From Coemansia sp. RSA 922 (Eukaryota > Kickxellomycota > Kickxellomycetes > Kickxellales > Kickxellaceae), in NCBI GenBank assembly GCA_027577415.1, contig JANBQS010000403.1, positions 1 through 18,835 on the forward strand: a DNA stretch of 18,835 nt. Reading direction: 5' to 3'. Shown here one piece after another: positions 1-6,004 of the stretch. How positions within the stretch are numbered: position 1 is the first letter of the stretch; each line of letters begins with the position of its first letter. Below the pieces are notes generated by a model. That model worked only from the letters and a program-made list of their open reading frames with translations, made no database searches and was not told the origin of the DNA. Made by a program: the position numbers and the translations under genes.

Positions 1-293
1 CTTTCTAACCCTCTCTCTAACCCTCTCTCTTCTAACCCCCCTCTCTCTCCCACTCTCTTCCTTCTCTCTTTCTAACCTCTCTCTTCTAACCCCCTCTCTC
101 TTCTAACCCCTCTCTTTCTAACCCTCTCTCTTCTAACCCCTCCTCTCTCTTCTAACCCCTCTCTCTTCTAACCCTCTTCTAACCCTCTCTTCTAACCCTC
201 TCTCTTCTAACCCTCTCTCTCTCTTCTAACCCTCTCTCTCTCTCTCTTCTAACCCCTCTCTCTCTTCTAACCCCCTTCTAACCCCCTCTCTCT
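1..293. repeat. Irregular telomere-like C-rich array
   Basis: About 17 copies of a CTAACC core are separated by variable (CT)n and C-run spacers, giving periods of roughly 10 to 24 bases. On the complementary strand each unit reads GGGTTAGA followed by AG repeats. The core resembles the TTAGGG telomere unit, but the spacers make the array irregular. The C-rich strand runs 5' to 3' into the window, the orientation expected at a left chromosome end. It stops near 293 and unique sequence follows. It could be a true divergent telomere, an eroded subtelomeric tract, or an internal pyrimidine minisatellite; the sequence cannot tell these apart. Confidence 0.7.
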
Positions 294-407
294 GTCTCAT
301 GTGCGTCCTAAGCCACATGACAATCCTTTTTATACAAAGAAGCAGCACCTGATACATGAGATCACTTGCCAGTCAGCTGACATGTTTTTTTCCCTTGTTT
401 GTTCTGA

Positions 408-467
408 CTGGAGGTATTGCTGAAGAGTATAAAAACAAGAGACAATTTCAACTTGGTGTACCTCCAG
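408..467 (+). promoter_or_regulatory. TATA box within a 9-bp inverted repeat
   Basis: TATAAAAA lies at 428-435, about 75 bp upstream of the chosen ATG at 510. It sits between the arms of a perfect inverted repeat, CTGGAGGTA (408-416) and TACCTCCAG (459-467). A second overlapping pair, CCAGTCAG (369-376) and CTGACTGG (404-411), lies just upstream, and its left arm overlaps the 10-bp palindrome GTCAGCTGAC (372-381). The TATA box supports expression of the downstream orphan gene. A role for the inverted repeats is inference. Confidence 0.5.
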
Positions 468-509
468 CATATAAACTCTTGTTCTCCCTCTTTTTTTTGT
501 ATTACATAC

Positions 510-920
510 ATGTCTTCTGCTAAGGATAATCGCGTTTATGTATCTAATCATAGGATACCAGGCAATGTATTGCTTGTGTTTTGTGATGAAATTAGTGTGG
601 GTGCACATGCAGCCTGGTACCTGAAAAAGGAAAACAAGAGTGAAGAGTATAGAGCAATTGACTATTTAGCAGCACGTTCAAGTAGTTTAGGTTCATCATG
701 TACAGGAAAAGAAAAGGCTGTTGTGGCTGTTCAATACTACAAGGGCCAGAGAGTGCTACCTGAGGTTGCTAAGCTTAAGGAGGTAATTGCCAGGGCCAAT
801 GAACATGGCAAAGGAATATTTGTTATCACAACCCCAGAAACCATGGATGAGCTAGCTAACTACCCTGCGACTAGCATAGATGCACTGTCCTTAGACTGGA
901 GAGTACCAACGTCAGCCTGA
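510..920 (+). CDS. Orphan small protein 1, function unknown (136 aa)
   Basis: I do not recognise this protein. The open frame extends up to 417, but I start it at the ATG at 510, which follows a T-rich tract and lies about 75 bp downstream of a TATA box; the extra 31 residues have no coding character. The 136-residue product looks globular: a hydrophobic strand (VLLVFCDE), a charged segment (YLKKENKSEEYR), a second strand (AVVAVQYY), a helix-like KLKEVIARANEHGKG and a third strand (IFVITTP). This suggests a small alpha/beta fold. No signal peptide, membrane segment or catalytic motif is obvious. It lies between the terminal array and a solo LTR, with AT-rich codon use unlike the GC-rich NAD kinase and TAF2. 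A possible intron follows three bases after the stop. It could be a fast-evolving subtelomeric gene. Confidence 0.6.
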   Translation: MSSAKDNRVYVSNHRIPGNVLLVFCDEISVGAHAAWYLKKENKSEEYRAIDYLAARSSSLGSSCTGKEKAVVAVQYYKGQRVLPEVAKLKEVIARANEHGKGIFVITTPETMDELANYPATSIDALSLDWRVPTSA

Positions 921-923
921 AAG

Positions 924-968
924 GTATTTTACATTACATTATGACAATATTACTAATATATATTTCAG
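924..968 (+). other. Candidate 45-nt intron in the 3' UTR of orphan gene 1
   Basis: Starting three bases after the TGA stop, the sequence offers a GTATTT donor at 924, a TACTAA branch-point motif at 951-956 and a TTTCAG acceptor ending at 968. All three signals have normal fungal spacing. Splicing would leave TGA-AAG-TGA, so the protein is unchanged. The intron would lie wholly in the 3' untranslated region, ending 14 bp before the LTR. It is predicted from motifs only. Confidence 0.5.
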
Positions 969-982
969 TGAACAGAGCCAAG

Positions 983-1237
983 TGTAGGATCGACACATCG
1001 CGTCGGCGAGCGATCCCACATTTCGGTCACGTGACCGATCTATCGCCCGTTGGGCGATCTTAATATTGACGACTAGCGCTACTGCGCCACGACTTTGGTT
1101 ATAGAGGAACAGCGCACGGCATTACGGGCTTAGGTTTCTTTTAACTCACTTCTTATATCTTTTATTATTTTATTTAATACGAGACATTAGAACGGTGACT
1201 TAGGCTAACGCCAAATAAGCTAGACTACAAATCTACA
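983..1237. mobile_element. Solo LTR of an LTR retrotransposon, with target-site duplication
   Basis: The 255-bp segment begins TGTAGGAT and ends ATCTACA, giving short terminal inverted repeats (TGTAG/CTACA) with the TG..CA ends of LTRs. It is flanked directly by the 5-bp repeat CCAAG at 978-982 and 1238-1242, the duplication size typical of Ty1/copia and Ty3/gypsy integrases. No gag or pol reading frame is present, so it appears to be a solo LTR left by LTR-LTR recombination. The first 80 bp are GC-rich and palindromic; the rest is AT-rich. Strand and superfamily cannot be decided. Chance ends are possible, but the exact TSD abutting TG/CA ends is good evidence. Confidence 0.75.
987..1059. 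repeat. Three consecutive palindromes inside the solo LTR
   Basis: GGATCG (987-992) pairs with CGATCC (1011-1016) around an inner TCGC-GTCG-GCGA hairpin (998-1009). A perfect 16-bp palindrome, TCGGTCACGTGACCGA, follows at 1023-1038. ATCGCCC (1042-1048) then pairs with GGGCGAT (1052-1058) across GTT. Such structure might be a protein-binding or RNA-folding element of the parent retroelement; that role is inferred. Confidence 0.6.
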
Positions 1238-1320
1238 CCAAGGACTCTTTGCTTTACAAGTACTATGGTATCCAAGGTTTAAATGGAGTCCCACTTTCCC
1301 CCTCTTCCAGCCATGTATTT

Positions 1321-1590
1321 GGAGAGAACAGTATAGAAGGGAGTTGCATTGTTTCTTTTGCCTAAAGGATGTCATAGCAGAGCAGCCAAAGCAAGCTAAC
1401 CTTTTGGAGAAAGGAAAACAGCTGGCTGCACTGCAAGCAAGTCTCAATTGTTTCTTTGATTCAAAGGGAGTGCAAAAGAAAGAAGAGTGGTGAGTCCTCT
1501 TTGAAGAAAGAAAACAGCTGGGTACTTTGCAAGCAAGATTTGGGGTGTGTTTTCTTTTTTGCAAAGAGAATAATGCAAGAATGTGGTGAC
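1321..1590. repeat. Degenerate ~96-bp tandem repeat
   Basis: Two copies align at a constant offset of 96 bases: AAAACAGCTG at 1415 and 1511, GCAAGCAAG at 1433 and 1529, GTGGTGA at 1487 and 1583. A poorer partial copy precedes them (TTGTTTCTTT at 1349 against 1448). The copies are diverged, so the duplication is old. The rest of the 1243-1803 gap shows only poly-T tracts and a pyrimidine-rich leader before the next gene. A lysine-rich antisense open frame crosses this repeat but looks spurious. Confidence 0.55.
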
Positions 1591-1803
1591 TGGGGCCTTT
1601 TTGCTTTTTTTTTTTCTTCTTCTTTACCAAAGTGGTATTCTGGACAGCACTGATGTTGTCGTTGTTGTTTGTTTTTTTTTTACTTAAAAGCTGAAGGGTC
1701 TGGCTGTCTTTTACATCCCTCAGATTCACAGTACAACCATTCACCCACTACTCTCATTTTTATTTTTTATTTTTTCTCTACTCTTCTGGTTTAACATACT
1801 ACA

Positions 1804-2223
1804 ATGGTCAATGTTATTATTTACACTCAGCATATCCAAGTGATGTTTGTGTTTAAGAAAATTAAAAACATCCGTGACTATGCAGCTTTACATGAAATAG
1901 GTGGAACGTGTATGAACAGTGTAATGGGCCAAGATGATGTTACATGCAGTTTTTTAGCCGTAATTGAAGATAGGGGAAGGAATATTGTTGAGATGAATGT
2001 TGATACAACATTTAACACTAGCCCCTCTGTTATAATTGTAAGCACAACAAGCGTTAAAGGGGTAGGAAATGAGTTATTTATTTCTCTAATTGACACGCAT
2101 AATAACGTGCTACTGGATAAACGTGCAGCTCATGACTCAAATGCCACTAATATCTGGAACTGGTTTGACTATTTAGTGGAAGAAGGAATGGGGAGATTAG
2201 AGATCAGAGAAATTGAATTCTAG
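1804..2223 (+). CDS. Orphan small protein 2, function unknown (139 aa)
   Basis: I do not recognise this protein. The ATG at 1804 follows a strongly pyrimidine-rich leader and has A at -3; the in-frame ATG at residue 14 is an alternative. The 139-residue product has hydrophobic strands (CSFLAVIED, SVIIVSTTS, LFISLID), a possible helix (IWNWFDYLVEEGMG) and an acidic C-terminus (LEIREIEF), consistent with a small alpha/beta domain. There is no signal peptide, membrane segment or clear catalytic motif. Codon use is AT-rich: 18 of 60 bases in 1981-2040 are G or C, against 42 of 60 in 3241-3300 of the NAD kinase. It resembles orphan gene 1 in size and composition, but I see no convincing sequence match between them. 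Confidence 0.6.
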   Translation: MVNVIIYTQHIQVMFVFKKIKNIRDYAALHEIGGTCMNSVMGQDDVTCSFLAVIEDRGRNIVEMNVDTTFNTSPSVIIVSTTSVKGVGNELFISLIDTHNNVLLDKRAAHDSNATNIWNWFDYLVEEGMGRLEIREIEF

Positions 2224-2224
2224 T

Positions 2225-2274
2225 AAAGTAGACACAAGCCAGCCAGGCCTTATCACTAGACTTGCTTCTACTTT
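2225..2274 (+). other. Hairpin immediately after the orphan 2 stop codon
   Basis: AAAGTAGA (2225-2232) is the exact complement of TCTACTTT (2267-2274), with CAAG (2235-2238) and CTTG (2261-2264) stacking inside across a 2x2 mismatch. The stem begins two bases after the TAG. It could fold in the 3' UTR. The rest of the gap to the NAD kinase ATG (2275-2509) is AT-rich with no other feature seen. Confidence 0.35.
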
Positions 2275-2509
2275 GGGTGTGGAGTGTTAGCAGTACATAT
2301 AATGTGACTATTTTTAAATTTGTTTGTGGAAATATATATCAACGTTAAAAAAATATACAACATAGTGGTGATCTGATCATGTTTGATTGATTGGCCTCAA
2401 GTGTATGCGTGTACAAAAAAATACACGGGCCTACTCTTTACTCTCCTTTTACTCTGAAATCTATTTGTATTCCTATCACTTTTATTTTTATTTTTTAAAT
2501 CACGAAATT

Positions 2510-4669
2510 ATGGCTAGTCCGGCAGAGCAATCAGTAGCGACGGACGAGTATGGCGACGAGTTTATCAAAGAGACAGACGACGTGAAACTCAACAGGCAAA
2601 TGGGAGTAGGAGCATGCGCGTTGCATCCGTGCCTGACGCGGCAAACAACCACGATACTCGACGACGACGATGGAGCCAATGGCAATGACGTCAGCAGAGC
2701 TGAGGAGATAGTGCCGCCTGCCAGTGAAGCCGGCGAGCGCGACTTGGCGGGACTCTTAGAGCAACACAGCCTGCTGCGCGAGGTAAATGAGGTTCGAGAG
2801 AGGGTGGCGCATTCGCATTCGTCGGCGAGAAGGGCCGGCGCCCGCGTGAATGCGCTTTCGGACAGCAATGCGCTGTCGGTGTCGACGGCGTCAATGTCGG
2901 CGGGGCAGGCGCGGCTGGCGCAGAAGCGCATCGAGCTGACGATGGCCGGGCTGCGGCACTCGGAGGCGACGGCCAGCGCAGTGCGCAGCCTCGAGCGCGG
3001 GCTTGACCGGGCGGGCGGCGGGGCGGAGACGCCGACGGTGGGCCTGGTGCAGACGGCGGTCAGCGTGCGCGAGGTGTCGAAGCTGATCGGCCGCACGGTG
3101 GTGCAGGTGAGCAACGTGCGGCGGATCATGATCGTCACCAAGCCCAACGACACAAGCCTGGTGCGGCTGACACGTGACCTGGCCGTGTGGCTGATGGAGC
3201 ACCCGTCGGACGAGGGCGGCCAGCCGATGGAAGTCTACGTGGAAGACGCCATTGCGCGCCACGCCAACTTCAACCTCGCCCGCGTGCGCGCCAAGTGCGC
3301 GGCGGCGCAGGCGGGGCTGCAGCAGTGGACGCCCGAGCTGTGCGCGCGCAGCCCCGAGCTGTTCGACTTTGTCGTGACGCTGGGCGGCGACGGCACGGTG
3401 CTGTACACGTCGTGGCTGTTCCAGAAGACCGTGCCGCCCATAATTCCCTTCCACCTGGGCTCGCTGGGCTTCCTGACCGTCTTTGACCACCGCCACGCCC
3501 GCCGCGTGCTGGACTCGGCCATCCGCGCCGGCGTGCGCATCAACCTGCGCATGCGCTTCACCTGCACCGTCTACCGCCTGGCCGACGCCGTCGACCCGCA
3601 CCACGCCAACGTCCTCGTCGACGCCGCCGACTGCAACCGCGTCATCGACCACGCCCTCGCCACCAACGGCCTGCAGAGCTGCGACGAGCACCCCGCCAAG
3701 CCAAAGTCGGCTGCCCGGTCCTTCAGCGGCTCGGCCAAGCGAATCGCCCACAGCATCAGCTCGCATGTCCGCCGGCGCAGCTCGGCTACCACTCCCGGCT
3801 CGGTCGGGTCGTCGGGAGCCGAGGGCGACGGAGACCAGATCCAGAGCAGTCGGTCGTCGCTGCGCCACAGCATGCGCCACCACACTCAGCCGCCGCCGCC
3901 AGTGCGCAAGCACCACTCGCACTCTGCGCCGCGAGGAGGAGCACCCATAGCAAAGCCCCTCAGCTCGAGCGACGAGGACGGTCCGCCGCCGGTCGCCCCG
4001 CGCAGCTCGACGCTCAACGAGTCCGAGTGGGACGACGTGCCGCGCGCCTACCAGCAGCGCGTGCGCAAGGTGTGGAAGCGCGACAGCACCTTCCAGGTAA
4101 TGAACGAGGTCGTCGTGGACCGCGGTCCGAGCCCCTACCTGTCGCAGATCGAACTCTATGGCGACGGCAACCACCTGACCACCGTCGAGGCCGATGGTCT
4201 GTGCTTGGCAACGCCAACAGGGTCCACCGCCTACTCTTTGGCTGCCGGCGGGTCGCTGGTGCACCCTGAGATTCCAGCCATTCTTGTCACGCCCATCTGC
4301 GCCCACACGCTGTCTTTCCGGCCCATGCTTTTGCCCGACAGCATGGTCGTGCGTGTGGTGCTGCCGCCCGACAGTCGCAACACCGCCTGGGCGTCGTTCG
4401 ACGGCCGCCACCGCATTGAGCTGCGTCGTGGCGACCACATCCAGATCACCGCCTCAAAGTACCCGCTGCCTACTGTCTGCGCCTCGCAGTCGCAGACGCA
4501 AGACTGGATGTCCAGCCTCTCGCGCTGTCTGAACTGGAACGAACGCAAGCGCCAAAAGAAGTTTGGCGACATAACAGCAACAGACGCTGCTCCTACAGAA
4601 GGAGGTGCCTCGGATGACGGAGGCGATGAGGATGATAACGACGATAATGTCGATGTACTGTCATTTTAA
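2510..4669 (+). CDS. NADK: NAD kinase (ATP-NAD kinase family), 719 aa
   Basis: NAD kinase phosphorylates NAD(H) with ATP to make NADP(H), here probably in the cytosol because no mitochondrial presequence is visible. The diagnostic GGDGT loop is at residues 292-296, followed by the glycine-rich HLGSLGFLTVF strand. The NE pair of NEVVVDRG is at 532-533, the ATPTGSTAYSLAAGG loop at 567-581, then TPICAHTLSFRP and NTAWASFDGR. The open frame continues upstream to 2387, but those 41 residues are AT-rich and untranslatable-looking, so I start at the ATG at 2510. Residues about 358-522 form a Ser/Arg/His/Pro-rich insert between the two halves of the kinase fold, much longer than the human equivalent. 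The N-terminal ~190 residues and acidic tail also look disordered. No intron is seen. Cytosolic UTR1-type or another paralog cannot be distinguished. Confidence 0.95.
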   Translation: MASPAEQSVATDEYGDEFIKETDDVKLNRQMGVGACALHPCLTRQTTTILDDDDGANGNDVSRAEEIVPPASEAGERDLAGLLEQHSLLREVNEVRERVAHSHSSARRAGARVNALSDSNALSVSTASMSAGQARLAQKRIELTMAGLRHSEATASAVRSLERGLDRAGGGAETPTVGLVQTAVSVREVSKLIGRTVVQVSNVRRIMIVTKPNDTSLVRLTRDLAVWLMEHPSDEGGQPMEVYVEDAIARHANFNLARVRAKCAAAQAGLQQWTPELCARSPELFDFVVTLGGDGTVLYTSWLFQKTVPPIIPFHLGSLGFLTVFDHRHARRVLDSAIRAGVRINLRMRFTCTVYRLADAVDPHHANVLVDAADCNRVIDHALATNGLQSCDEHPAKPKSAARSFSGSAKRIAHSISSHVRRRSSATTPGSVGSSGAEGDGDQIQSSRSSLRHSMRHHTQPPPPVRKHHSHSAPRGGAPIAKPLSSSDEDGPPPVAPRSSTLNESEWDDVPRAYQQRVRKVWKRDSTFQVMNEVVVDRGPSPYLSQIELYGDGNHLTTVEADGLCLATPTGSTAYSLAAGGSLVHPEIPAILVTPICAHTLSFRPMLLPDSMVVRVVLPPDSRNTAWASFDGRHRIELRRGDHIQITASKYPLPTVCASQSQTQDWMSSLSRCLNWNERKRQKKFGDITATDAAPTEGGASDDGGDEDDNDDNVDVLSF

Positions 4670-4735
4670 GATCACCTCTTTTCTGTTGTTCTTGTGAATT
4701 CCTTTTTATTTTTTGCTATAATTTGTATTAAAAGA

Positions 4736-5620
4736 ATGTCTTTACCAGGAACCGGAAATATCGACTGTCTGATAGTCGCTGGACAGCTACAACAGTCAGT
4801 GTCCTCGGCCTACCCGCTAAAGATAATTGCTCCGCACGCAGGACCTGAGCTGGCAGACTTTCATCCAGCAGTCAGCTATCTCATGTCCTATGGCGGCGGC
4901 ATAGTCCACGGCGACCGTATACATGTAAATGTTCGCGTTGGATCAAAGTGCGCTCTAGTTTTGCTTACACAGGGGTCGACCAAGGTGTTTCGACCTCAAC
5001 TACGTGCCGCCTCTGAGCAAACATATCAGACCATCATAATCGACGTCGAGCCCGATGCACTTTTGTGCTTGTTGCCTGACCCAGTGACATGTTTCAAGGA
5101 CGCCATGTACAACCAGCGCCAGTCAGTTACTTTGCACGGTCCCACAGCCTCTGTAGTACTGTTGGACTGGATGACTAGTGGCCGTATGAGTCGAGGCGAG
5201 CGCTGGGCCTTTGCAAAATACTTTAGTGTCAACGTCATCAAGACCTCGGAAAGGATTATCGTGCGTGACGCTCTTTTACTGCAAGACAATTTTGCAAGGC
5301 GTATGGAGCCTATAGACGCATTTGCGCTTATTTTGATACTGAGTCCGGCTGTGGCAGACGTGGCGCAGACCTTCCGCGAAGAACATAAAGCCCAACGTAT
5401 CAAACCATTTCGGCCTAACGCCACTCATGACCATGCCTCTGAAGAACAGGGTATTTTGTGGTCAGTCTCTGAGATCGAGGAACATGGCGTCTGCGGTGTG
5501 GCTGTGCGTGCTGCTGGTCCAAGTACCGAAGAGCTCAAAGACTGGATCAAACGCCGCCTCTTCTCACTAAAGCCATTAGTAGGTCATTGTGTATGGTCAA
5601 TGTACGCAAATTCTTTCTAA
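4736..5620 (+). CDS. ureD: Urease accessory protein UreD/UreH, 294 aa
   Basis: UreD acts with UreF and UreG as a chaperone complex that loads nickel into apo-urease. Family landmarks are present: GGGIVHGD (residues 53-60), LTQGSTKVF (77-85), LLPDPVTCF (112-120) and WMTSGRMSRGERW (145-157), matching the UreD pattern of GGG..GD, TQ..TKV and GR..RGE. The length is normal for the family. An in-frame ATG at 4694 would add 14 hydrophobic residues (FLFFAIICI), but it lies in the T-rich leader, so I chose 4736. The gene starts 66 bp after the NAD kinase stop on the same strand, leaving almost no room for separate terminator and promoter. Its stop is 18 bp from that of the opposite-strand bL34m gene. 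No other urease gene is in the window. Confidence 0.92.
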   Translation: MSLPGTGNIDCLIVAGQLQQSVSSAYPLKIIAPHAGPELADFHPAVSYLMSYGGGIVHGDRIHVNVRVGSKCALVLLTQGSTKVFRPQLRAASEQTYQTIIIDVEPDALLCLLPDPVTCFKDAMYNQRQSVTLHGPTASVVLLDWMTSGRMSRGERWAFAKYFSVNVIKTSERIIVRDALLLQDNFARRMEPIDAFALILILSPAVADVAQTFREEHKAQRIKPFRPNATHDHASEEQGILWSVSEIEEHGVCGVAVRAAGPSTEELKDWIKRRLFSLKPLVGHCVWSMYANSF

Positions 5621-5638
5621 ATATATATATAACACTAC
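5621..5638. terminator. Shared AT-rich spacer between convergent stops
   Basis: Only 18 bp, mainly a TA repeat, separate the UreD stop (5618-5620, +) from the bL34m stop (5639-5641, -). There is no AATAAA. Cleavage sites of both transcripts must therefore lie here or inside the opposing gene, making overlapping 3' ends likely. The terminator role is inferred. Confidence 0.4.
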
Positions 5639-6004
5639 TTAATGCGATACAAATTTGCGCCCCTTTAGTAGTCGACGAGCAAGTACTTTGCGTCCACTAG
5701 CTGTACGTAGTCGACTGAGGAATCCGTGCTTACGCTTACGCCGCAGATTGCTGGGCTGGTATTCGTTTCCATATGTCCGCCAGCGTACCTGCATACCTAG
5801 TTGTTGTGGCGCTACTACACTCGGTCCATTTACGAGCCTATTGCATGATGTAAACAAAAAATATATTTTTAGTCCACATGTGGCGTGTGTATCTCTCCCC
5901 GATCAAAGAAACAAGGGCTGCACGTACCTTGGCATTGCAAGTCCCAAAGTAGTACGAGGCGCCCAAAACGCTGACGCCGCTGTAGTAAAGATACGCCCAA
6001 ACAT
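5639..6004 (-). CDS. MRPL34: Mitochondrial large-subunit ribosomal protein bL34m (two exons), 91 aa
   Basis: This is a structural protein of the mitochondrial ribosome large subunit. The C-terminal 45 residues carry the L34 signature: [19 protein letters not shown], then [16 protein letters not shown] join exon 1 (6004 down to 5928) to exon 2 (5837 down to 5639). The phase-2 junction restores an Arg codon and keeps the frame, and the total is 276 nt including the stop. Exon 1 starts [14 protein letters not shown], rich in Arg, Ser, Thr and Ala without acidic residues, as expected of a mitochondrial presequence. A single-exon alternative starting at 5857 would lack this targeting region and open inside the intron. 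The gene is convergent with ureD and divergent from the Crz1-like gene. Confidence 0.9.
5838..5927 (-). other. Intron of bL34m (90 nt)
   Basis: On the minus strand the donor is AAG|GTACGT and the acceptor CAATAG|G. A possible branch point, GGACTAAA, lies about 30 nt before the acceptor. Splicing separates the presequence exon from the ribosomal-protein exon and keeps the frame open throughout. Confidence 0.8.

Noticed and set aside
1..293. CRISPR-like repeat array
   Set aside because: Units are short, irregular and lack unique spacers; it is a simple-sequence/telomere-like array in a eukaryotic context.
1220..1744. 174-codon minus-strand frame between the orphan genes
   Set aside because: Runs over the LTR end and the 96-bp repeat and contains a poly-Lys run from a poly-T tract; no coding character.
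2387..2509. N-terminal extension of the NAD kinase from an upstream ATG
   Set aside because: Tyr/Phe-rich, AT-rich sequence typical of a leader; the ATG at 2510 begins acidic, protein-like sequence.
2891..4438. 515-codon open frame antisense to the NAD kinase gene
   Set aside because: Same cause: GC-rich shadow of a well-supported kinase, no recognisable domain.
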